The notes beneath the pieces were generated by a model. That model saw only the letters and a program-made list of their open reading frames with translations. It did not search any database and was not told the origin of the DNA. This document shows positions 17,278 through 24,543 of a DNA stretch of 40,995 nt, in pieces. The stretch's first letter is position 1. Each line of letters begins with the position of its first letter. Source of the stretch: an uncultured Armatimonadota bacterium (lineage in GTDB: Bacteria; Armatimonadota; Fimbriimonadia; Fimbriimonadales; Fimbriimonadaceae); NCBI GenBank assembly GCA_903899015.1, contig CAIUHP010000016.1:1-40995 (forward strand), written 5' to 3'. A program made the position numbers and the translations under genes.

Positions 17278-17886
17278 ATGAAGGGACTCAGTAAGCCTGA
17301 TCAAGATGTTTTGCAATTGTTGATTCAAGGCATAAGCGATCGTGAGGTCTGCCGGCAGTTGAAGATTAGCGAATCGGCACTTCATCGGTAAGTCAAACGA
17401 ATCCAGCTTCGAGCGCAAGTTGAATCCGACGATGCTGGCAGACACTATGAAAGAGCCCTGAAACTAAGAGCAGAGGGGCAGAATCTGGCGTTGAAATCCC
17501 GCTTAAATGCGTTGATGGAGATCTTGCCTCAAGCGGTGTTGATCATTGATGGTCGAAGTGGGCAAATCAAGGAATCCAATCTCAAAGCATGTGAGATGTT
17601 TGGATACTCCAGCTACGAAATGGCGAATCTCACGGTCGAAGACCTTGTTCCAGCAGACCTCAAGAAAAACCATCCTGCTTTTCGACTTGCCTTCATGATG
17701 AATACAAGGAAACGGCAAATGGGTTACCATCCTCCAATTAGGGGCCTTTGTAAAGATGGCACTCAGTTAGACATGGATATCGCTTTGACCGCGACCGAAG
17801 CAGATGACGACGTTATGGTCATTTGCGGTGAACGCCAACCCGCGAAATCAGGTGTCATAGAAAAATTCGAAGCAAGTAGAAAATAA
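17278..17886 (+). pseudogene. HTH-PAS regulator, copy 3, with one in-frame TAA
   Basis: The ATG at 17278 follows AGGAA with 7-nt spacing. The frame reads an HTH (LSKPDQDVLQLLIQGISD ... KISESALHR), then TAA at 17389-17391 (codon 38), then continues without any frameshift (VKRIQLRAQ...) through a coiled linker and a full PAS domain (VLIIDGRSGQIKESNLKACEMFGYS ... LCKDGTQ) to a TAA at 17884-17886. By alignment with copies 1 and 2 the stop falls inside the HTH recognition helix at the position of their Tyr (ISEATVGTY). The layout is otherwise that of an intact 202-residue regulator. An annotation tool would report only the part from about 17491. It may be a recent pseudogene, a consensus error, or a stop that is read through. 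Divergent from copy 2, and followed after 128 bp by the Usp gene. Confidence 0.7.
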
Positions 17887-17938
17887 GGCGTTTGCTTGTC
17901 CCTGCTTCTCATGACACCCTTCGACTGACTTTGAATTG

Positions 17939-17950
17939 GCGACTAGTCGC
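17939..17950. promoter_or_regulatory. 12-bp palindrome between HTH-PAS copy 3 and Usp
   Basis: GCGACTAGTCGC is a perfect palindrome 64 bp before the Usp start codon. It could be a regulator site, but there is no second copy in the window. Confidence 0.3.
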
Positions 17951-18014
17951 AAGGGCCTAGAGCGCTCACACTTAGTCTGTACCTGCTGTCAATGATCGCC
18001 AGCAAGGAGCAGAT

Positions 18015-18896
18015 ATGAAGATTCTGGTTGGAGTAGACACTGCGCGGCATTACCAAGCCGTCATAAACTTAGCGGCAAGAATGAAGTTCCTGGAACCTCA
18101 TTAAATCCTAGCGAACAGTGTTGAGGTTAAAGTTCCGATTGCTGCCTATGGTAGCGCAGCCGAGGCCGCCTACAGAGCGGAATATGTTCAGCTTGCAAAC
18201 GTCGCCGCCGAGAATGCCATTGATGAAGCTAAAGGCTTTGCCAGCGCTCATGGTTACGATGCGGAATCACTTTTATTAGCAGGCAGTCCCGCGGTGGCTC
18301 TTGCGCAGTACGCCGACGAAGTTCATGCCGACGTTGTCGCGGTCCATTCCGACCGTAAAGGAAGGCTCGGTTCCTTCTTTTTGGGAAGTGTAAGTCGAGG
18401 ACTCGCCATATCTGCCCATCAGAGCATTCTCATTTCAAAAGGGGAAATTGCCGAACGGGGAAGCATTAAGGCGATCTTTGCAACTGACCATTCTGGTTAC
18501 GCGAACCAGGCACTCGATAAGCTCATCGCAATGAAGCCTTAAGGGCTGACGAAGATTGATGTTGTCTCGGTACTTCACATGGGGAGTCATATCCCCATTG
18601 ACCAGCCAGATCCCATGTATGCAGCAGTGGCAGTAGAAGATTCACTCTGGACTGAAGCGAAGTATAAAACCGAGGAGACAGCGAGCAAGCTTCGGGAGGC
18701 AGGTTACTCGAGCGCCGGCAAGCTGATGAACGGCCACGTTAACGAGATTCTCTCACAAGCCATGTCTGAATCGGAAGCTGACGTCCTCATCATGGGTGCT
18801 CAAGGTCATGGGGTAATACATCGGTTAATGCTAGGTAGCACTTCGCTCCATCAAGTTGTTGCCGAACCCTACTCGGTTTTCCTGCTGCGGCCCTAA
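18015..18896 (+). pseudogene. Tandem universal stress protein (UspA x2) with two in-frame TAA codons
   Basis: The ATG at 18015 follows AAGGAG. One frame runs to 18896 and encodes two UspA domains (293 codons): MKILVGVDTA ... at the start of the first, and SIKAIFATDHSGYANQAL at the start of the second. The second ends with the nucleotide-binding signature DVLIMGAQGHGVIHRLMLGS (G-x2-G-x9-G-S) and SVFLLRP. Two TAA codons interrupt this frame: 18102-18104 (codon 30, just before the second beta strand) and 18540-18542 (codon 176, in domain 2). There is no frameshift, and the coding signal is good on both sides of each stop. Usp proteins bind ATP or AMP and help cells survive stress, matching the neighbouring Hsp20 and PAS regulators. 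Read literally the gene is broken into three pieces. Confidence 0.75.
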
Positions 18897-18920
18897 TCTC
18901 ATCGATCCTTAACATCCAAG

Positions 18921-18955
18921 CGCTCCCAGTCTTAGCTAAACTCAGACTGGGAGCG
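18921..18955 (+). terminator. 12-bp hairpin between Usp and phosphoesterase genes
   Basis: CGCTCCCAGTCT (18921-18932) and AGACTGGGAGCG (18944-18955) pair perfectly. The stem ends 5 nt before the ATG at 18961 and begins 24 nt past the Usp stop. It lacks a T run, so it is not a classical intrinsic terminator, and it occupies the place where a Shine-Dalgarno sequence would be. Confidence 0.5.
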
Positions 18956-18960
18956 ATTAT

Positions 18961-19887
18961 ATGTCCATTACTCGTCGAGATCTCTTTCAAGCCGGTGCCG
19001 CCGTCGTTGCGTCACCCCTTCTCATATCACTTGAATCGTTGACGACTGGGCGAAATAGCTTTCGGTTCGTTCACTTCTCCGATTTGCATATCCAGCCTGA
19101 ATTGGGCGCGAAGGACGGCGTCTCGCAGGCAGTCAAGAAGCTGATGGAGCTTCATCCTCGGCCAGATTTTGTCCTGACGGGCGGCGATCATGTCATGGAC
19201 CTTCTTAAGGTAACTCATCGGCGCGCCGACGAAGAATTTAACGCCCTGACCGAAGCGCTCAAGCCACTTGAGCTACCCATTCACGGAGTGATCGGCAATC
19301 ACGACGTTTTCGGGTGGGGAAGTAGCGACATTCAAAAGTCAGATGCCGCCTACGGAAAGAAAATGGTCGAAGAACGATTCCTTGGGCAACCCGCCTATCG
19401 ATCTTTTGACTTTGGAAATTGGCACTTTACGCTTTTAGATGGCGTTCAGCCAGAACCAAAGATTGGCTGGCGAGGCGCGATTGATGACGAACAGCTGTCG
19501 TGGCTTGCTTCAGACTTGGAAAGGGCAGGAGACAAAAACAAGATCTTGCTATCCCACTTCCCAGTGATGACCTTGTTTACTCAATACACCGACGGCACAA
19601 CTGTCGCCCCAGCAGACACTCTTGTACTAGCCAACGGCAAAGAAGTCCAACAGCTTTGCCACAAATACAAGGTGAAGGCCGTTCTCCAGGGCCACACCCA
19701 TGTTGTCGAGGACTGCAGTTACCTAGAAACGAGATACATAACTGGAGGAGCTGTGTGCGGAGATTGGTGGAAGGGCTGGCGATTGGGTGTTCATCCAGAA
19801 GGTTTTATGGTTTATGACGTCACCGCCCACGATCTAAAGGCAACTTACGTGTCCTACGGCTGGAATGCAAAAGAGCACCCGCTGTAG
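18961..19887 (+). CDS. Tat-exported metallophosphoesterase
   Basis: A 308-residue calcineurin-like phosphoesterase. The N-terminus TRRDLFQAGAAVVASPLL (residues 4-21) is a twin-arginine signal, so the protein folds in the cytoplasm and is exported. The dinuclear metal motifs are complete: D41-x-H43 (FSDLHIQ), GGDH 74-77, GNHD 112-115, SH at 198-199, and GHTH 244-247. The family hydrolyses phosphomonoesters, phosphodiesters or nucleotides; the substrate is not clear. The start codon is preceded by a strong hairpin instead of a Shine-Dalgarno sequence. A short gap separates it from the GH110-like gene, which has its own promoter-like box. Confidence 0.88.
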   Translation: MSITRRDLFQAGAAVVASPLLISLESLTTGRNSFRFVHFSDLHIQPELGAKDGVSQAVKKLMELHPRPDFVLTGGDHVMDLLKVTHRRADEEFNALTEALKPLELPIHGVIGNHDVFGWGSSDIQKSDAAYGKKMVEERFLGQPAYRSFDFGNWHFTLLDGVQPEPKIGWRGAIDDEQLSWLASDLERAGDKNKILLSHFPVMTLFTQYTDGTTVAPADTLVLANGKEVQQLCHKYKVKAVLQGHTHVVEDCSYLETRYITGGAVCGDWWKGWRLGVHPEGFMVYDVTAHDLKATYVSYGWNAKEHPL

Positions 19888-19922
19888 TGGCTTGATTTAA
19901 GGTTGATTTTCGGCTGACTTGG

Positions 19923-19934
19923 TATGATCGTGAT
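19923..19934 (+). promoter_or_regulatory. -10 box for leaderless start of the GH110-like gene
   Basis: TATGAT (19923-19928) stands 6 nt before the GTG start at 19935. No Shine-Dalgarno sequence is present. TTGATT lies upstream but too close (14 nt) to be a good -35. Confidence 0.45.
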
Positions 19935-21719
19935 GTGCTTCTGAGCCTATTTCTAGCCGCTATGACAGCCGCTTCGCACTCCATCACTGTCGATGATTTT
20001 GGGGCCAAACCCAATTCCATTGCCGACTCGACTGCTGGTGTTGCCAAAGCAATCGCAGCCGCCAAACCAGGTACCACCATTGAATTCAGCCAAGGTGAGT
20101 ATCACTTCTACCGAGAAAATGGAATCGAGCGCGATCTGTTTCTATCAAACTCAGATGTCGCGAATCCTCGCAAAATAGCGATCTTGCTGGAAGGCCGTAA
20201 GGATCTCCATCTCAAGGGGCACGGAACGCGACTTATTTTCCATGATCGGATCATGCCGGTCGCGATCTTGAACAGTGAGAAGATCTCCCTTGATGGGTTC
20301 ACGATCGATTGGGAGCGTCCGTTGATGTCTCAGGGCACGGTTGTCCAATCTGGCCCCAATGGGTTTTCCCTCGACATCGATAAACGGAAATATCCGTTCA
20401 CCATCGAATCGGGTCATCTGGTCTTCACAGATACGACCTGGAAGCGTCGCGTTTGGGCCTTCATGGAGTTCGATCATGAAACACGAGGTGTTGCCTATGG
20501 AACGGGTGACAGCGGGTTTACGAATGGCGATTGGTCGAATGCCTCCGTCACCGAACCACAGCCAGGAATTGTACATTTCGACTACAAGTGCACTCGTTTT
20601 CCAAGAGTGGGCAATATCCTTGTAGCTCGGCATGGGGTGCGAGACCACGCAGGAACATTCATTGCTGACTCGAAGAATGTCGAAATCTCAAATGTCTTCT
20701 ATCGGCACACCTCGGGCCTTGGCGTCCTGTGTCAGTACACCGAGAACCTGTCGTTCAATCACGTAGACGTTGCCCCCGAGCCAATGACGGATCGTGTGTT
20801 TGCCGGCCACGATGACGGTTTTCATTTCTCAAATTGCAAAGGCCACATTACGGTCGAGAATTGCCACTTTGAAGGGCTCATGGATGACCCGATCAATATT
20901 CACGGCACCTCCGTTCAAGTGGTTGAAAAACTAGGTCCAACCAAGTTGAAATGCCGATTCATGCATGGCCAAAGTGTCGGATTGCGGTTCGGCGATTCGG
21001 GCGATACCGTGTCCTACCTTGACCACGAATCGATGCTTTCGCGAGGGAAAGGCAAGATTGTCGGCGTCAAACACCTAACGCCCGAAGATTTCACGGTCGA
21101 ATTGGCGGAACCGGTACCGGGAAGTTTAAATGTGGGTGATGCACTTGAGAACTTAACTTGGACGCCTTCCGCGACCATCCGCCATTCCGAATTTGGTTGC
21201 GTGCGAGCCCGTGGGCTCCTCGTTTCGACTCCGAGAAAAGTTGTCGTCGAAGACTGCATCTTCCGATCAAGCGGTGCCGCTATATTAATCTCCGGTGATG
21301 CAAATGGCTGGTTTGAATCCGGAGCCGTCAACGATATCACCATTCGGCGTAATCGGTTTGAGAACTGCAATTCAAGTAACTACCAGTTTGGTGATGCAGT
21401 GATCAGCATCCACCCTGAGATTCCCAAGTTAGGTACGAGCCCATTTCATCATGGAATTACGATTGAAGGGAACACTTTCAATGCCTTCGATGCGCCGATA
21501 TTGTGGGCGTTATCGGTGGGCAATCTGAAATTCTTAGGGAACACCGTCCATCAGTCCAATACCTATAAGGCGTTTCACCCCAAGGCTCCTGGGATGACTC
21601 TGATTGGATGCGAAGACGTACAAGTGCATGACAACAAAATCGATCCTAAGTTCCTCGGTAACACCGTCAAAATTGAAGGCGGAAATCTGAAGTCGATCGA
21701 CATCAAAGGTTGGAAGTAG
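19935..21719 (+). CDS. GH110-like alpha-1,3-galactosidase (parallel beta-helix)
   Basis: A 594-residue secreted protein with a right-handed parallel beta-helix. It resembles glycoside hydrolase family 110, exo-alpha-galactosidases that remove alpha-1,3-linked galactose such as the blood-group B epitope. Residues 1-15 are a short signal peptide. The diagnostic block is at about 291-325: GHDDGFHFSNCKGHITVENC followed by HFEGLMDDPINIHGT, whose acidic residues (D293/D294, D317/D318) are the catalytic candidates. RARGLLVSTPRKVVVEDC and SGDANGWFESGAVNDITIRRN further on also match the family. Length fits. The GTG start is supported by the TATGAT box. The nearby DUF2961 and hairpin-glycosidase-like genes suggest joint glycan breakdown. 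Substrate specificity is an inference from the family. Confidence 0.8.
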   Translation: MLLSLFLAAMTAASHSITVDDFGAKPNSIADSTAGVAKAIAAAKPGTTIEFSQGEYHFYRENGIERDLFLSNSDVANPRKIAILLEGRKDLHLKGHGTRLIFHDRIMPVAILNSEKISLDGFTIDWERPLMSQGTVVQSGPNGFSLDIDKRKYPFTIESGHLVFTDTTWKRRVWAFMEFDHETRGVAYGTGDSGFTNGDWSNASVTEPQPGIVHFDYKCTRFPRVGNILVARHGVRDHAGTFIADSKNVEISNVFYRHTSGLGVLCQYTENLSFNHVDVAPEPMTDRVFAGHDDGFHFSNCKGHITVENCHFEGLMDDPINIHGTSVQVVEKLGPTKLKCRFMHGQSVGLRFGDSGDTVSYLDHESMLSRGKGKIVGVKHLTPEDFTVELAEPVPGSLNVGDALENLTWTPSATIRHSEFGCVRARGLLVSTPRKVVVEDCIFRSSGAAILISGDANGWFESGAVNDITIRRNRFENCNSSNYQFGDAVISIHPEIPKLGTSPFHHGITIEGNTFNAFDAPILWALSVGNLKFLGNTVHQSNTYKAFHPKAPGMTLIGCEDVQVHDNKIDPKFLGNTVKIEGGNLKSIDIKGWK

Positions 21720-21739
21720 GTTCGGCTTCGATCAATGAC

Positions 21740-22120
21740 CTAGTGTCTAACCCACTCGATCGGCAACATCGTCAAGGGCTGAACGTTGAACTTAAGCGAT
21801 CGATTCTTCGGACCGAACTTGTAAGGATAGACTCCGCTGATCCAATCAGTGCCAGCTGCTCGACCGACCAGATGAAGAACCCCATCCGCGGTGCCCCATC
21901 GGATCTGGCTCATGCCGGGGACGATGGCTGTTCCGTTGGATAAGAGTTGAATGTCTTTGAAACGGGGAGCCGGCTTCTCGGTTTTCTTTCCGATCCAGTG
22001 GCCGATGAGTTTCTTGTCCCTTGTGGTCGGCATTTGGATATCTCTCGCCAATTTCTTGACGTACCAAGTGAATCCACCGATGATTCCAATGACAAGGATT
22101 GCAGATACCAATCGGCCCAT
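21740..22120 (-). CDS. Membrane-anchored lipocalin-like small protein
   Basis: A 126-residue protein with an N-terminal membrane segment (residues 4-20, VSAILVIGIIGGFTWYV) and an extracytoplasmic beta-rich domain (about 37-125). The domain reads LIGHWIGKK ... IQLLSNGTAIV ... IRWGTADGVLHLV ... YPYKFGPKNRSLKFNVQP. It is clearly related to the first domain of the upstream gene (22165-23181), where LVGAWDGHF ... VYFFADGTGT ... RFWWGSQAGEIHV ... YPYQIDASTHRVTF occupies the same order. No known family is recognised; lipocalin-like is a fold guess. It is probably the last gene of an operon DUF2961 - 22165 - 21740, with a 45-nt gap containing a small hairpin (AAGGTC/GACCTT). Confidence 0.65.
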   Translation of the reverse strand: MGRLVSAILVIGIIGGFTWYVKKLARDIQMPTTRDKKLIGHWIGKKTEKPAPRFKDIQLLSNGTAIVPGMSQIRWGTADGVLHLVGRAAGTDWISGVYPYKFGPKNRSLKFNVQPLTMLPIEWVRH

Positions 22121-22164
22121 ATGCTAGTTCGGACGAACGAGAAGGTCAATCTGGACCTTTCGGG

Positions 22165-23181
22165 TTAGGGTTGCGGTGATTCTTTCGAGGGAGCAGTAAC
22201 CCAAAGATTCTCTCCGATGACGACAGGAATGGTTCCTTCTAACAGGACATGAATCGGAATTTCAGATTTGCCAGCGAGCGGCTCGATCCGTTGAACGAGC
22301 AAAGGAGTTGTTGATCCAGGTTGTTCGCTTAGTTCAACTGCGACGAGCAGGGATGGGATTTCAAAATCGGGACCGGTAGAGTCATTTCCTCGATCATTCT
22401 CCTCGGCTCGAGGTTTGAGAGGCAAACCATCCAGTTCCTTGCACAGCAGGTAGATCGATCGATTGTTTGAGAACGATGGCTTGTCATACCAATGATCACT
22501 TACAGTCGTTGACACTTGAATCCTTGAAAGCGGAGAGAGCTTGCCTTCTACCCAACGAGTAAATGTCTCAGTCCCGTCAATAGTATTGAAGTCAACGAAG
22601 TAAAGCGCATAGGAAACATGAGATGGGAAGAGCACCCAGTGTCTTGAACCAGGGCCTCCATACCGAAATCCCGAATTTGGCTGCTTCAAAACCGCCCGAA
22701 ACAGATTGAGTCTTTGTTGAGCAAGGCTCATGGCCGTCTGATCGGAGGAGTGGAGTCCAAGCTTTGTTCTTATTGGATTCGGGACTCGTTCTCGTGTCAT
22801 CGACTTAGGCACGATGGCCCAGCTTTTGACGGCAAAGGTTACGCGGTGAGTTGAGGCATCGATCTGATAGGGGTAACTCCGGTTCGCCCAGTAGTCGGTC
22901 GCAATGTACTTCACGTGGATCTCACCAGCTTGCGACCCCCACCAAAACCGACCACGTCCCTGACTTGTTCCGGTTCCATCGGCAAAGAAGTAGACCTTTT
23001 GATCCGGTCTGTTGTTGGAGTAGTAATTGTAGAAATGACCATCCCAAGCGCCGACCAAATTAGGGTCGTGTTCCGATGGCAATGAAGCGAACCGGCCGAA
23101 GTCAGGAAGGAAGAAAAGGAAGACGAATGCGATCACGCAAAGGCTGACCAGAGTCCAGACGATTACGCGCACGAGTTTCAT
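22165..23181 (-). CDS. Membrane-anchored protein with lipocalin-like domain, unknown function
   Basis: A 338-residue protein with an N-terminal membrane segment (about 6-26, VIVWTLVSLCVIAFVFLFFL). Residues about 42-130 form the beta-domain shared with the downstream small protein. The remaining 200 residues (from QQRLNLFRAVLKQ) have no family I recognise and include FVDFNTIDGTETFTRWVEG and a strand-rich end (IPIHVLLEGTIPVVIGENLWV). The ATG follows AGGAAG, which overlaps the stop codon of the DUF2961 gene (6-nt gap), so the two are translationally coupled. The location suggests a role at the cell surface in handling the product or substrate of the DUF2961 enzyme, but this is guilt by association only. 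Confidence 0.65.
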   Translation of the reverse strand: MKLVRVIVWTLVSLCVIAFVFLFFLPDFGRFASLPSEHDPNLVGAWDGHFYNYYSNNRPDQKVYFFADGTGTSQGRGRFWWGSQAGEIHVKYIATDYWANRSYPYQIDASTHRVTFAVKSWAIVPKSMTRERVPNPIRTKLGLHSSDQTAMSLAQQRLNLFRAVLKQPNSGFRYGGPGSRHWVLFPSHVSYALYFVDFNTIDGTETFTRWVEGKLSPLSRIQVSTTVSDHWYDKPSFSNNRSIYLLCKELDGLPLKPRAEENDRGNDSTGPDFEIPSLLVAVELSEQPGSTTPLLVQRIEPLAGKSEIPIHVLLEGTIPVVIGENLWVTAPSKESPQP

Positions 23182-23187
23182 GGCTTC

Positions 23188-24474
23188 CTACTGTTTGAGC
23201 TTGCTCCAGACCTTTAAGTTCATTTCTTGCATCCGATCAAGTTTTGAAGCCAGGGGAGGCAAGTTGCTCTCAGGACGATCAAGGTAGAAATACACGGTTG
23301 CTGAGACATCGTCTCGACGATAGAAGTTCGTCCCTCCATTTGGGTGCTTGGGATCGGAGAAAGCAGGCAAGTTCTTTTCGTCAAAGAGTCGGTAGAACGT
23401 CGGCTCATGAAAACGGATGTTGAGCACATCCTCGTCATGGGCATCAAGCACTCCCACCGGTTGAACTTCAACTCCCTTAGCAAGCATTTCACGGACATGC
23501 TCACTTGACGTGTTGCCTATCTGCTGGAGCGTAACGCGGCAATCCTTGTGGAAGTACACCGGATCGTCTAGGTGGTATCGGTAAAAGCTGTAGAGGTCGT
23601 GTTCAGAATCAGAGACCAGCGATCCAAAGTACTTTGCGTGGTAAACGCCTTGGCCCCAACCGGATCCGATGTAATCCTCGGTTCCCGTGCCGATCAAAGT
23701 CGGATGCTGTTTGTCTCCATCAAGGAAGACCTTAACTTCACCCTCTCCGAACCAAGTCCCCATATATTCTGGACTTCCAATCACTCCGACATGAGTCCCC
23801 AAGTACCGACCCCTGCCAACGATGTGGGGCAAAATCTGGAAGTCCACGCCGAGCTTGGTATGTGCGTCTCGATGCCAAGCGGCATGGAAATATAGTGCAT
23901 CGCTGGGGAGCGATTTTACGACGCTTAGGTTGATGTCGTACCAGATCAGCACATAGGTATCCGATTCGTTGACGATCTGGATTTTGGCCCCGTGCCGGTA
24001 GGGCATCGGGATCGTAAAGTTGAATGACCTACCTTCGGGGTTGGAGAAAAGTGCGCTTTCAAAAGGTTTGACAACGCCCAAGCCCGCTCCAAAAAAGTCT
24101 CCGATGGGACAATCAACCGCTGGCTTAGTTGCTCCATCCCAGAACATCTCTAGCTTGACGGACCGACACTGCTCATGGCTACGCGGGATCGTTCCGCTTA
24201 GCCACATCCGGTGAATGATTCCGGCTCCCTTAAGGTCAGCTAGGACAAGAGTTGCTCCAGGCTTCACCGAGATGAATGCGTTTCCTTTGGCACCATGATT
24301 GGTTTTCCCGCCTCCTCCTTTCTCCCCAGTTGGATTTTCAGGACTGACCCATCGGGTTTGAACATCGGCCATGCGATATAGCGAATCTCCATGCCCCGGT
24401 TCTTGAGCCGCAACCATCATTGAGGTTGCCATAAGGGCGAGAATCAAGAGCAGCGTTGCTAGAGGAAACGTCAT
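23188..24474 (-). CDS. DUF2961 (GH172-type) secreted protein
   Basis: A complete DUF2961 protein of about 428 residues. GH172 members cleave or form difructose dianhydrides and related furanosides as trimers; other DUF2961 proteins have unknown substrates. Visible blocks: GAGIIHRMWLSG, the ring of conserved residues in VDCPIGDFFGAGLG, the core LIGTGTEDYIGSGWGQGVYH, and YSFYRYHLDDPVYFHKDCRV. The N-terminus MTFPLATLLLILALMATSMMVAAQ is a signal peptide. I start at the ATG at 24474 and not the one at 24483, because TATAAT (24482-24487, minus strand) overlaps the latter and lies exactly 7 nt before the former. First gene of an operon with 22165 and 21740. Divergent from the glycosidase-like gene at 24544. 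Confidence 0.85.
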   Translation of the reverse strand: MTFPLATLLLILALMATSMMVAAQEPGHGDSLYRMADVQTRWVSPENPTGEKGGGGKTNHGAKGNAFISVKPGATLVLADLKGAGIIHRMWLSGTIPRSHEQCRSVKLEMFWDGATKPAVDCPIGDFFGAGLGVVKPFESALFSNPEGRSFNFTIPMPYRHGAKIQIVNESDTYVLIWYDINLSVVKSLPSDALYFHAAWHRDAHTKLGVDFQILPHIVGRGRYLGTHVGVIGSPEYMGTWFGEGEVKVFLDGDKQHPTLIGTGTEDYIGSGWGQGVYHAKYFGSLVSDSEHDLYSFYRYHLDDPVYFHKDCRVTLQQIGNTSSEHVREMLAKGVEVQPVGVLDAHDEDVLNIRFHEPTFYRLFDEKNLPAFSDPKHPNGGTNFYRRDDVSATVYFYLDRPESNLPPLASKLDRMQEMNLKVWSKLKQ

Positions 24475-24487
24475 TACGCACATTATA
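24475..24487 (-). promoter_or_regulatory. TATAAT box for leaderless DUF2961 operon
   Basis: On the minus strand TATAAT (24482-24487), 7 nt (GTGCGTA), then ATG at 24474. A perfect -10 consensus overlapping the in-frame upstream ATG, so that ATG cannot be in the message. Confidence 0.55.
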
Positions 24488-24530
24488 GGTCTCGCCCACT
24501 GTCGGACTGTACGGATGGTTCATTGGCCCC

Positions 24531-24543
24531 CATAATAGTGGCT
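24531..24543 (+). promoter_or_regulatory. -10 box for leaderless glycosidase-like gene
   Basis: CATAAT (24531-24536), 7 nt (AGTGGCT), then ATG at 24544. It is the mirror image of the DUF2961 promoter 44 bp away, giving a compact divergent promoter pair with no room for Shine-Dalgarno leaders. Confidence 0.5.
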
